A stretch of DNA of 64,000 bases from Xanthostigma xanthostigma. Taxonomy: Eukaryota; Arthropoda; Insecta; Raphidioptera; Raphidiidae. The position numbers were made by a program, and so were the translations under genes. Position 1 is the first letter of the stretch, and each line of letters starts with the position of its first letter. Location of the stretch: contig OY754469.1 in the NCBI GenBank assembly GCA_963575645.1, forward strand, positions 45,838,753 through 45,902,752. The letters are read 5' to 3'. This document shows, piece by piece, positions 56,201 to 64,000 of this stretch. The notes below the pieces were generated by a model that had not been told where the DNA came from, did not search any database, and saw only the letters and a list, made by a program, of their open reading frames with translations.

Positions 56201-56836
56201 CTGTTGTCTGACCCTGAGCAGAACGACGCCATGTTGGTTTGTGGGCGTGTTTGTTCAAGTCGTCCACGTGACAAGATACTGCTTCCTGATTCGTTCTTGC
56301 TCATACCTAGCAGCGGACCCAGCAAGGAAAATAGTTCCTGTTCTAATTTTAAAATCCATCTTGTGAGCTAGCAGGCGAGCCCGCAATGACGTCATTTCCA
56401 GCTTTGTAAGCAGAAATCCAAGCAGCGTTTCTAGCCTCGTGTGCAGCCTCCTTAAACTAGAACTCGGAACTGTTGCTTCGATGGAAGTTTTGTGTGTAGA
56501 AACGTAATTATAAAATTACTAAATTTTAAATTGCTTGCATCGCAGATCAGCTCGCAGTTCTCTGAAAAATCTGAGAAGATAAACGAATTGAAAACAGCGC
56601 TTGCGTGCAAAACAGTGTTAGCGCAACGCTTAGAGAAAACAATAAAATCGATGGAGAAACTTTGTCAAGACTCCAATGAACACAGTCTGTCGTTGACGGC
56701 CGAAATAAAGATATTGAATAAAGCTCTGGACGAATCGCAGAAACAGCTGGAACAATACACGTATGCAAGTCCCCCGACTGCGTCACGGTATAAACATTCA
56801 TCTTCCATTTTGAATCTAGATAATCATATATATTAA
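44231..56836 (+). CDS. Long coiled-coil protein, whole gene model of 11 coding exons
   Basis: Not recognised by name. Eleven exons with canonical acceptors and donors join in frame (2220 nt, 739 aa). The first 75 residues are Ser/Thr/Asn-rich with a basic block, TLELEFFTKKKRFSIMKKEL. Then come KPVIDMYNAMLTLKKK and IDDLKVID. From about residue 240 to 720 the protein is Lys/Glu/Leu-rich with heptad patterns (e.g. RYERIISDLQTKLN, LEDLLKVRESV, EIRELKKNLEES). No signal peptide, membrane helix or enzymatic motif is visible, so a cytoplasmic or nuclear scaffold is likely. The last codons and stop come from a Helitron. Alternatives: a centrosomal or kinetochore coiled coil, but I saw no motif that decides this. 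Confidence 0.8.
44741..44919 (+). CDS. Coiled-coil gene exon 2
   Basis: Encodes IPVKKPLTNDGSTSNLTTSN ... GGKRTLELEFFTKKKRFSIM. Acceptor AATTAAG is weak in pyrimidines; donor CAG/GTACGA is good. Phase 0 at the end. Confidence 0.75.
45180..45885. mobile_element. TTAA-type MITE, uninterrupted copy
   Basis: Inverted copy of 33630-34985 without the nested repeat; right end TCAACCTCCTTAA. The left end is altered. In intron 2 of the coiled-coil gene. Confidence 0.7.
46189..46384 (+). CDS. Coiled-coil gene exon 3
   Basis: Starts KPVIDMYNAMLTLKKKVATQ, continuing to DLPIDDLKVIDCADYLSKC. Donor GTATGT at 46385, one base carried. Confidence 0.8.
46610..46870 (+). pseudogene. Possible DNA-transposon accessory-gene remnant
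   Basis: A short frame, MNWDNETVLKFLQF, ends at a stop. It resembles the start of MADF-type DNA-binding proteins often carried by insect DNA transposons. Very weak. Confidence 0.2.
47142..47440. mobile_element. hAT-like MITE
   Basis: Ends TAGGGTTGCAACGATATATC and (complement) TAGGGATGCAA, with repeated ATCGATAT motifs between. Duplication not clear. Confidence 0.5.
47729..48096 (+). CDS. Coiled-coil gene exon 4
   Basis: Starts TNALQTIESKLKDIPRILME and ends EKKVKRYERIISDLQTKLN before donor GTAAGT. Contains a Ser/Thr-rich linker and the first clear heptads. Confidence 0.85.
48181..48326 (+). CDS. Coiled-coil gene exon 5
   Basis: Separated from exon 4 by only 84 bp (acceptor TTTTGCTTAG). Encodes AKTAESDTDRAEHTDN, then YLRYKLKEAEIKIKMDDAKI. 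Donor GTAAGT. Confidence 0.85.
49061..49637 (+). mobile_element. Tc1/mariner-type MITE, copy 3
   Basis: TA/CAGTATGTAAACACA ... GTTTACATACTG/TA, same orientation as copy 1, in intron 5 of the coiled-coil gene, 118 bp before exon 6. Confidence 0.88.
49756..49887 (+). CDS. Coiled-coil gene exon 6
   Basis: Acceptor GCCCTTTATAG. Encodes LENQIKNMDAVYERRTKELV ... AETQRGVLRL. Donor GTGGAT is weak, but phase (2) matches exon 7. Confidence 0.78.
50207..50790. repeat. Palindrome of about 580 bp
   Basis: Arms of about 280 bp around 50490; both contain GTTTACTG(T/C) and GAGCATAAATATAA blocks and end near CATAGATATAT. The right arm has about 50 bp of unique sequence (around 50720-50765). In intron 6 of the coiled-coil gene. 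Confidence 0.8.
51397..51638 (+). CDS. Coiled-coil gene exon 7
   Basis: Acceptor TTCTTTGTTTAG. Encodes VQDLEELLSTRESEFDNTVL and long heptads to KNKQISGTLVG. Donor GTATGA at 51639 is the one in phase with exon 8; GTAGGA at 51632 would break the frame. Confidence 0.78.
51923..52495 (-). mobile_element. Tc1/mariner-type MITE, copy 4
   Basis: TA/CAGTATGTAAACGCG ... CTACATACCG/TA, opposite orientation to copy 3. In intron 7, 87 bp before exon 8. Confidence 0.87.
52583..52731 (+). CDS. Coiled-coil gene exon 8
   Basis: Acceptor with a pure T tract then AG (52582). Encodes TTDTQTENDIWTELQTTRAA and KNEEIAIFTKTVNKAAELY, donor GTAAGT. Too short and without an ATG, so easy to overlook. Confidence 0.82.
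52752..52990 (+). repeat. Interspersed repeat shared with the hAT at 62762
   Basis: The block from GCACTCCGGGAGTGCCGGC to GTTTAACATTTTTTACCCAT recurs almost identically at 63030-63252. It starts with a small hairpin (CTCCGGGAG). Probably a retroposon tail. Confidence 0.7.
53155..53674. mobile_element. hAT MITE, copy 2 of the 31749 family
   Basis: GTGATGTGCCGGATATCCGT ... CCGGCTCATCACTA with the same inner palindrome (about 53445-53560). Flanking duplication is lost on the left, where it abuts another repeat. Confidence 0.85.
53718..53945 (+). CDS. Coiled-coil gene exon 9
   Basis: Acceptor AAATTTCCAG. Encodes GKDKITPKSLVCQLATKDET ... EKQEKEIRELKKNLEESKSQ. Donor GTAAGA, phase 0. A hAT element (53155-53674) ends 43 bp upstream. 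Confidence 0.85.
54312..54904 (+). mobile_element. Non-autonomous Helitron, family 2, copy B
   Basis: A/TCATATATATTAATACGC start, GTGCGAATAATTCGCAC hairpin, CTAG/T end. Longer than the other copies because CATCTGACGGCTT-type blocks are repeated inside. Ends 29 bp before exon 10 of the coiled-coil gene. Confidence 0.88.
54934..55176 (+). CDS. Coiled-coil gene exon 10
   Basis: Acceptor TTTAATTGCAG. Encodes IHETQNKLDISLMRNNELEQ and KIKDLEDLLKVRESVIGLMK. Donor GTATTT, phase 0. A Helitron ends at 54904, only 29 bp before the exon, so it lies next to the polypyrimidine tract. Confidence 0.85.
55232..55902. mobile_element. TIR element (TATAATACGCGC family), copy 2, with nested insert
   Basis: Both ends match copy 1 (25458-25784), in opposite internal orientation. 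Between about 55419 and 55790 another element is inserted, bounded by AGTGAAACTTTTATT and AATAAAAGTTTCACTT and including an unusually GC-rich 55470-55590 core. Confidence 0.75.
56009..56452. mobile_element. PIF/Harbinger-like MITE
   Basis: Ends AGGCCGCTGCACACGAACCT and (complement) AGGAGGCTGCACACGAGGCT, flanked by TAA (56006-56008, 56453-56455). In intron 10 of the coiled-coil gene. Confidence 0.75.
56546..56836 (+). CDS. Coiled-coil gene exon 11, with stop codon from a Helitron
   Basis: Acceptor TTGCATCGCAG. Encodes ISSQFSEKSEKINELKTALA ... LDESQKQLEQYTYASPPTAS, then KHSSSILNLDN followed by HIY and TAA. The Helitron begins at 56824, inside the Asn codon, so the final HIY and stop are transposon sequence. 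Without the insert the frame would run 8 more codons (YYYFDSEL) to a TGA now at 57318. Confidence 0.8.
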   Translation: MSSQFSEKSEKINELKTALACKTVLAQRLEKTIKSMEKLCQDSNEHSLSLTAEIKILNKALDESQKQLEQYTYASPPTASRYKHSSSILNLDNHIY

Positions 56837-57292
56837 TACGCTAAGGTTTAAGATGTTTGCCTCCCTTTTTAGAAAAAAACACACAATTTCTCCACATAAA
56901 TTATATATTATTTTACAGATAATTGCTTGCTCTACTGACATCGACAACTAAAAAATTTATTATTGCTATTGTTTTTGTAAATTAATTAAACTCTGAACAA
57001 CGTCTGCCATCTGACGGCGTAACGTTAACACTTCGATCTGTCATCTGACCTTCATATAGTAAATACTGCATACTGCCATCTGACGGGCAACGCTGAACAA
57101 CGCTTTTGCTACTTGCGCCTCTATATGACAATTTTAGTAAAATATTTCTTTTACAACAAAAAGAAGAACGTTATAAGCAGTGTGCAAAATTAGAAACGAA
57201 TTGAATACCTGCAATCATATTTAAAAAATAATTTTGTAAAGTGATAATTTATATACTTATTTAGTGTGAATAATTCGCACAGGTCACGCTAG
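56824..57292 (+). mobile_element. Non-autonomous Helitron, family 2, copy C, inserted in a coding exon
   Basis: Starts TCATATATATTAATACGC directly after host A and ends in CACGCTAG before host T. The 3' hairpin is slightly altered (GTGTGAATAATTCGCAC). The insertion point lies inside the last coding exon of the coiled-coil gene. Confidence 0.9.
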
Positions 57293-57368
57293 TTACTATT
57301 ACTTCGATAGCGAATTGTGAAACATTATTGTTTTAGCCCATATACTTTTATTCTATACCGAGCATAGG

Positions 57369-57374
57369 AATAAA
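57369..57374 (+). terminator. Candidate poly(A) signal of the coiled-coil gene
   Basis: AATAAA lies 77 bp after the Helitron and 49 bp after the old TGA. It is probably the original signal, meaning the present 3' UTR contains the whole Helitron. Confidence 0.4.
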
Positions 57375-57439
57375 ATCGCAATCGAACCATTAGGGTGCAA
57401 AGATATATATTTTTGTCTTTTTTTAAGCCTTAAGCATTG

Positions 57440-58167
57440 GCGTATCCAGAGGTGTAAAACAAGCACGGGGGACCCAGCTAAAGACATTTCTAATTAGCCC
57501 CCTCCTGGAACCAAAGCTGGGTACGTCCATGTTAACGTCATAGAAAAAGACAAAGTATGCAAGTTACATCAACCAATCCTATCATCGGAGAAATCAGGGA
57601 ATTACATCGAAGACAGAAACGCAGATATATTTTCGATACGCTTTGTTGCGTTCACTCACCGCACATTGAGTGGATAGTATGATTCATATAGTTAATCAAT
57701 AGATTATGTTTTAGTCATACATAAAGATATAAATTTGGTGGTTGATTTTTACTTTTGATGGGTTTCAGGCATGTTCTACTACGTTATCCCTCCTGAAGAA
57801 AGAAGCGTTTTAGTAACAATTTACGATTGTTATTACACCAAAATCATTGTTTAATTTATTGTAAATTTTGATGACAATACTGTAACTATTTAAATTTCAA
57901 TTATATATTATGATCATTTTTATTAATTATGTTGTTTATTTGACTTTAGTAAGTTAAGTCAGTAAATCAAATTTAAAATTCTATGAGCACACCGAATTCT
58001 GAGAGTTTTCAAATTTTGTCCAAAAAAAAAGTAAGGTTTATTGGGAAATTCTCTATTTTTAACAAAATAGAAATTATCGTTTATTGCTTTTAAACGGGTT
58101 GGACTTAAAATATTCTTTAGTTTGTGACCATTTTAACAGTTTAAAATTTCCCCAATATTTTAAAAAA
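57440..58167. other. Intergenic, with no gene recognised
   Basis: AT-rich DNA. A CCCCCTCCTGGAACCAAAGC patch near 57500 looks like decayed transposon sequence. Nothing else is recognised. Confidence 0.4.
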
Positions 58168-61100
58168 GTCTATCTCTGAAACGGGAATCGATGCAGATAT
58201 CGGAGTGAGCTCATTGAATTTGGAATGTCGTTTTGAATTTCAAAAGTACCCGATACATATTCCAGACTTTCCAGAAAACCACTTCGAACGGGGTCTATCT
58301 TCGAAACGGTAAGTGATACGAAGCAACGGAGGGGCTCTGTGACTTCAGCGAGTCATTTTACATAAGCCTACCAAATTTGAATCGGATCGGAGACGTTGTC
58401 AAAAATCGTCTTAAAAAAATCACAAAAAAACTAAGGCTATACTATGGGAAAAATCGCGTTTTTAGTCGATTTTCAAGATTTTCCAATAACTCGCTTTTCA
58501 GGTCCAGACGGCTTATACTAACACTGAATGACACTCCGAATAAAAAAATAAGCTCAACTTTAGGTCCTGTGGGCTTTTATAGTGAATTTCAATGTAGAAG
58601 AAACATTTAAACGTCAATATCTCCGAAACGGTAATAGATACCGACCTCCGGGTGCGCTCATTGAATTCAGCGCGTCGTTTTCTATCAGTACACCGAATTT
58701 TAAATGCATCCGATGCGTATTCCAGACTTTCCAGAAAACAACTTCGAACGTGTCTATCTTCGAAACGGTAAGTGATACGAAGCAACGGAGGGGCTCTGTG
58801 ACTTCAGCGTGTCATTTTACATAAGCCTACCGAATTTGAATCGGATCGGAGACATTGTCAAAAATCGTCTTAAAAAAATCACAAAAAAACTAAGGCTATA
58901 CTATGGGAAAAATCGCGTTTTTAGTCGATTTTCAAGATTTTCCAATAACTCGCTTTTCAGGTCCAGACGGCTTATACTAACACTGAATGACACTCCGAAT
59001 CAAAAAATAAGCTCAACTTTAGGTCCTGTGGGCTTTTATAGTGAATTTCAATGTAGAAGAAACATTTAAACGTCAATATCTCCGAAACGGTAATAGATAC
59101 CGACCTCCGGGTGCGCTCATTGAATTCAGCGCGTCGTTTTCTATCAGTACACCGAATTTTAAATGCATCCGATGCGTATTCCAGACTTTCCAGAAAACAA
59201 CTTCGAACGGGGTCTATCTTCGAAACGGTAAGTGATACGAAGCAACGGAGGGGCTCTGTGACTTCAGCGTGTCATTTTACATAAGCCTACCAAATTTGAA
59301 TCGGATCGGAGACATTGTCAAAAATCGTCTTAAAAAAATCACAAAAAAACTAAGGCTATACTATGGGAAAAATCGCGTTTTTAGTCGATTTTCAAGATTT
59401 TCCAATAACTCGCTTTTCAGGTCCAGACGGCTATTACTAACACTGAATGACACTCCGAATCAAAAAATAAGCTCAACTTTAGGTCCTGTGGGCTTTTATA
59501 GTGAATTTCAATGTAGAAGAAACATTTAAACGTCAATATCTCCGAAACGGTAATAGATACCGACCTCCGGGTGCGCTCATTGAATTCAGCGCGTCGTTTT
59601 CTATCAGTACACCGAATTTTAAATGCATCCGATGCGTATTCCAGACTTTCCAGAAAACAACTTCGAACGTGTCTATCTTCGAAACGGTAAGTGATACGAA
59701 GCAACGGAGGGGCTCTGTGACTTCAGCGTGTCATTTTACATAAGCCTACCAAATTTGAATCGGATCGGAGACATTGTCAAAAATCGTCTTAAAAAATCAC
59801 AAAAAAACTAAGGCTATACTATGGGAAAAATCGCGTTTTTAGTCGATTTTCAAGATTTTCCAATAACTCGCTTTTCAGGTCCAGACGGCTATTACTAACA
59901 CTGAATGACACTCCGAATCAAAAAATAAGCTCAACTTTAGGTCCTGTGGGCTTTTATAGTGAATTTCAATGTAGAAGAAACATTTAAACGTCAATATCTC
60001 CGAAACGGTAATAGATACCGACCTCCGGGTGCGCTCATTGAATTCAGCGCGTCGTTTTCTATCAGTACACCGAATTTTAAATGCATCCGATGCGTATTCC
60101 AGATTTTCCAGAAAACAACTTCGAACGTGTCTATCTTCGAAACGGTAAGTGATACGAAGCAACGGAGGGGCTCTGTGACTTCAGCGTGTCATTTTACATA
60201 AGCCTACCAAATTTGAATCGGATCGGAGACATTGTCAAAAATCGTCTTAAAAAAATCACAAAAAAACTAAGGCTATACTATGGGAAAAATCGCGTTTTTA
60301 GTCGATTTTCAAGATTTTCCAATAACTCGCTTTTCAGGTCCAGACGGCTATTACTAACACTGAATGACACTCCGAATCAAAAAATAAGCTCAACTTTAGG
60401 TCCTGTGGGCTTTTATAGTGAATTTCAATGTAGAAGAAACATTTAAACGTCAATATCTCCGAAACGGTAATAGATACCGACCTCCGGGTGCGCTCATTGA
60501 ATTCAGCGCGTCGTTTTCTATCAGTACACCGAATTTTAAATGCATCCGATGCGTATTCCAGATTTTCCAGAAAACAACTTCGAACGTGTCTATCTTCGAA
60601 ACGGTAAGTGATACGAAGCAACGGAGGGGCTCTGTGACTTCAGCGTGTCATTTTACATAAGCCTACCAAATTTGAATCGGATCGGAGACATTGTCAAAAA
60701 TCGTCTTAAAAAAATCACAAAAAAACTAAGGCTATACTATGGGAAAAATCGCGTTTTTAGTCGATTTTCAAGATTTTCCAATAACTCGCTTTTCAGGTCC
60801 AGACGGCTATTACTAACACTGAATGACACTCCGAATCAAAAAATAAGCTCAACTTTAGGTCCTGTGGGCTTTTATAGTGAATTTCAATGTAGAAGAAACA
60901 TTTAAACGTCAATATCTCCGAAACGGTAATAGATACCGACCTCCGGGTGCGCTCATTGAATTCAGCGTGTCGTTTTCTATCAGTACACCGAATTTTAAAT
61001 GCATCCGATGCGTATTCCAGACTTTCCAGAAAACCACTTCGAACGTGTCTATCTTCGAAACGGTAAGTGATACGAAGCAACGGAGGGGCTCTGTGACTTC

Positions 61101-61740
61101 AGCGTGTCATTTTACATAAGCCTACCAAATTTGAATCGGATCGGAGACATTGTCAAAAATCGTCTTAAAAAAATCACAAAAAAACTAAGGCTATACTATG
61201 GGAAAAATCGCGTTTTTAGTCGATTTTCAAGATTTTCCAATAACTCGCTTTTCAGGTCCAGACGGCTTATACTAACACTGAATGACACTCCGAATCAAAA
61301 AATAAGCTCAACTTTAGGTCCTGTGGGCTTTTATAGTGAATTTCAATGTAGAAGAAACATTTAAACGTCAATATCTCCGAAACGGTAATAGATACAGACC
61401 TCTGGGTGCGCTCATTGAATTCAGCGTGTCGTTTTCTATCAGTACACCGAATTTTAAATGCATCCGATGCGTATTCCAGTCATTCCAGGAATTCACTTCG
61501 AACGTGTCTATCTTCGAAACGGTAAGTGATACGAAACAACGGAGAGGCTCGGTGACTTCAGCGTGTCATTTTACATAAGCCTACCGAATTTGAATCGGAT
61601 CGGCGACATTGTCCAAAACTGTCTTAAAAAAATCACAAAATAACTAAGGCTATACTATGGGAAAAATCCCGTTTTTAGTCGATTTTCGTCATTTTCCAAA
61701 AACTCGCTTTTTATGTTCACACGGCGCATACTAACAGGAA
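58168..61740. repeat. Satellite array, unit about 459 bp, seven to eight units
   Basis: Unit starts recur at 58582, 59041, 59501, 59959, 60418, 60877 and 61336 (spacing 458-460). Inner units differ by a few bases; the leftmost partial unit (before about 58290) and the last (after about 61480) are clearly diverged. Within a unit, ATCTCCGAAACGGTAATAGA and ATCTTCGAAACGGTAAGTGA lie about 138 bp apart and start related segments, so the unit itself arose from shorter repeats. ORFs of 80-95 codons recur on both strands but are by-products of the repetition. Confidence 0.95.
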
Positions 61741-61976
61741 ATGACATTGCATATAAAAAAGTGATAAATAGTGGCGGGAGTAAGGTAAAAAATGGATGTT
61801 CATCCAAATAAGAAAAATATAGACAAAAATTATAAAACAGTTTTGTTATTTTGTATTTAATAATCAATAAACATTATTGTATTAAATCTTATATAAACCA
61901 CACTTGTCAAATTAAAAACATCAGAAGAAAAACAGATTACAAACAAAATAGGAAAAACAAAACAAAGTCAAAAATA

Positions 61977-62300
61977 CTAAACACGAACCCACCGCATGCC
62001 CCCCACATTCGATTGTGGGCCCTGTAACCAGGATCTGGGTCGGGCCCCCCCCCCCCCCCCCAACATATGCTTATTTTTCTTAGTCTTCAGACAAGAATCT
62101 TCGCAGAGTTCGAGTGGGAGAGAGTAGAGGGAGTAGGTGGGGCCCGTGCGTGCTGTTGGATACAAAGTAATATCTATTTTACTCTAAACTGTTTTTATAT
62201 TTAAATATTTTCATTCAAACCAGGGCCCCCTCTGAGCCCGGGCCCTGTTACCAGAGTTGCACCAGCCCCACCATTGTGGGGGCCATGACCCACCGTCTTG
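61977..62300. repeat. Poly-C tract and duplicated GGGCCCTGT-containing segments
   Basis: A run of about 16-18 C at 62044-62061 and two related GC-rich blocks (61990-62060 and 62220-62290, sharing GGGCCCTGT(A/T)ACCAG) in otherwise AT-rich DNA. They look like ends of a decayed DNA transposon in direct or inverted array. Confidence 0.5.
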
Positions 62301-62761
62301 TGAAAGTATAAAACATTTGTATTTAAATTTGAAATTGTTCCTATTAGTGTATTTGCCCAGTGCCCACACGCAGTATTTGGGCGAATACACTATTGTCTTT
62401 ATCTTATGATTAATACTTAATAATTTAATACATAAAGCGTGGTGTATATTTTGATGAATACAATTAATAATTCTTTTATAAAACACAATAATCTATAAGA
62501 TTTAATATACACAACAATTTTTTTACTCATAACTCTATAATATTCACTAAAATGCAATGCTCCAATACCGTGTTCAATTTTGCGTTAGGAATTAAATTAT
62601 TGATTTGATTTTGGAGATCGTTTTCTCTATCTTGACACAATATGAAAAACAAAACAGTCACATTCACGAAGTGATGCATTTTTCACCGATGCCGATTTTA
62701 TTGTATAATATACTTCAGAGCTCCATTTTGAATTCACTGTGCTTTTTTATATTACCTACAC

Positions 62762-63268
62762 CAGTGAGGGCGAACCTATGACCCGCGGGTCAGACACTGA
62801 CCCACGCAGACTTTTTAAATGACCCACGTGTTGATTTAACTTATATTTTTTATATCATAAAAGAGGGAAGAGACAATCAAAATATTAAAAAATAAATTAG
62901 GTAAATATATCTAATGTCGAATTTATAAAAAAATATATCCCAATGGACATTGGCTAGCTGATTTTCTATGTATCACGGGCCTGTGTATAACATACATGGT
63001 CGTAAAACGTCGTGTTTCGTCAAAAAAAAAGACGGGTTGCACTCCGGGAGTGCCGGCAGAAGTGAAAACTTGAATATTAACGTCTTACGAATTTTCGATC
63101 AAAATGGTTTGTATCATAGATTGCATTTTTATGTACGATATTTCAACGCTAGATGTCTAACGTTGTATAAATAAAAGTTTTCGTCTTACGCATTTTCGAT
63201 CAGGACACGTGACCCTGACGATCTGACGCGAGTTTAACATTTTTTACCCATTAGGTTCACCATCACTG
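62762..63268. mobile_element. hAT MITE containing another repeat
   Basis: CAGTGAGGGCGAACCTA ... TAGGTTCACCATCACTG, flanked by ACCTACAC and ACCTATAC (8 bp, one mismatch). 63030-63252 inside is the repeat also found at 52752-52990. Confidence 0.88.
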
Positions 63269-64000
63269 ACCTATACTAAACAGTGAGTGAGTTTAGTGTA
63301 GAATAATCCTTAAACAGGTCAATTTTATTTTTTAATGCCCTTCTTTTTTGATAGTTGTCCTTTTTTGGCAGCATTTTTGGCATTTTTTATACAGATATTC
63401 TCGGCAAGGAAGATTCCTAAAAATTCGATGAATACAAAGACCTCCAGGCACAGTTATTTTTTTCGAAAGGGACCTCAAAATGAAAGGTTGCCCCCCGAGT
63501 CAGTTAGTGTTAGTCCGCCACTGCGCAAGATGTGTCACTTCGTGATTAAAGACATAGATTCTGGAAATTTTTAACAAATACTATAATGTTATCTAAATTT
63601 TTATAACAGTAATGATAACTTTTTCAATGAAAAATACTTGGTTAAATTCACAAAATAATTCTATAAACGTTAGATACTGTTCTTTTAAACTTGATTTATG
63701 TATTTTGTAAATTTATTTTATAAAAAATACTGCAGTAATCGGTCACATTTATTCACTGAAAATTAAAGTCAAAACCCTATTTCACAATAGAACTGTAAAA
63801 AGATACCTGAAGCTTTGGACAGAAGTCTATTGAATTTCAAAAGTGTGTATCACCACCGAATGAACCTTTTTCATGACAGCAGTGCTGCCAATTAGCCACG
63901 AGAGGCAGCACTCGTGGTGGATACAAACATTATTTTGTTTCTTAGCAACTTTGTCTCAGCGATAAAAATTGATAAATATCGAAGAATCTCATTAGAGATT
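63269..64000. other. Right edge, no gene recognised
   Basis: AT-rich sequence with an AGTCAGTTAGTGTTAGTCCGCCACTGCGC patch (split here only for description) typical of decayed hAT or pogo ends. No supported exon. Confidence 0.3.

Noticed and set aside
58377..61578. Repeated 80-95-codon ORFs as a tandem gene family
   Set aside because: The repetition explains them. Frames exist on both strands and no start, splice or UTR structure supports genes.
58168..61740. CRISPR-like array
   Set aside because: Units are 459 bp and contiguous, with no short repeats separated by unique spacers, and the DNA is eukaryotic.

Overview
The window is animal nuclear DNA, almost certainly from an insect with an AT-rich, transposon-rich genome. 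Genes are split by spliceosomal introns up to 17.6 kb long, and the centre of the window is the single LRP5/6-type Wnt co-receptor that flies call arrow. The repeats are of kinds common in insects: non-autonomous Helitrons, hAT, PIF/Harbinger and Tc1/mariner/pogo MITEs, tRNA-derived repeats and Penelope-like relics. I cannot place the species or the order with confidence. No bacterial-style gene, operon or CRISPR array is present.

Layout, all recognised genes on the + strand. (1) 322-1958: the last two coding exons and poly(A) signal of an upstream gene I do not recognise. (2) 3456-39837: a complete LRP5/6 (arrow) gene reconstructed as 13 coding exons. All twelve junctions agree in phase and the total is 4842 nt, or 1613 codons plus a stop. 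It encodes a signal peptide, four YWTD beta-propellers each followed by an EGF module, three LDLR class A repeats, one membrane helix, and a cytoplasmic tail with five PPP(S/T)P-type motifs. Intron 1 is 17.6 kb and is packed with transposable elements. (3) 39838-44230: 3' UTR and intergenic DNA, including one MITE and a near-perfect 0.68 kb palindrome. (4) 44231-56836: a second complete gene of 11 coding exons (2220 nt, 739 codons plus stop) for a long coiled-coil protein I cannot name. A Helitron has inserted inside its last codons and now supplies the stop codon. (5) 58168-61740: a tandem satellite of about 459 bp per unit, seven to eight units, very homogeneous in the middle and diverged at both edges. 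(6) 61740-64000: poly-C tract and hAT material, with no gene recognised.

For function, arrow is the transmembrane co-receptor that binds Wnt and Frizzled outside the cell. Inside, its phosphorylated PPPSP motifs recruit Axin. The coiled-coil gene has no evident functional link to it, and the neighbours do not form a pathway cluster.

The most interesting points are: the Helitron-made C-terminus of the coiled-coil gene; hammerhead-ribozyme-like cores (CTGAAGA, stem II, GAAA) at three places, two of them duplicated on both arms of long palindromes; a poly-T-targeting repeat family caught nested in three different hosts; and the internal sub-repeat structure of the satellite.
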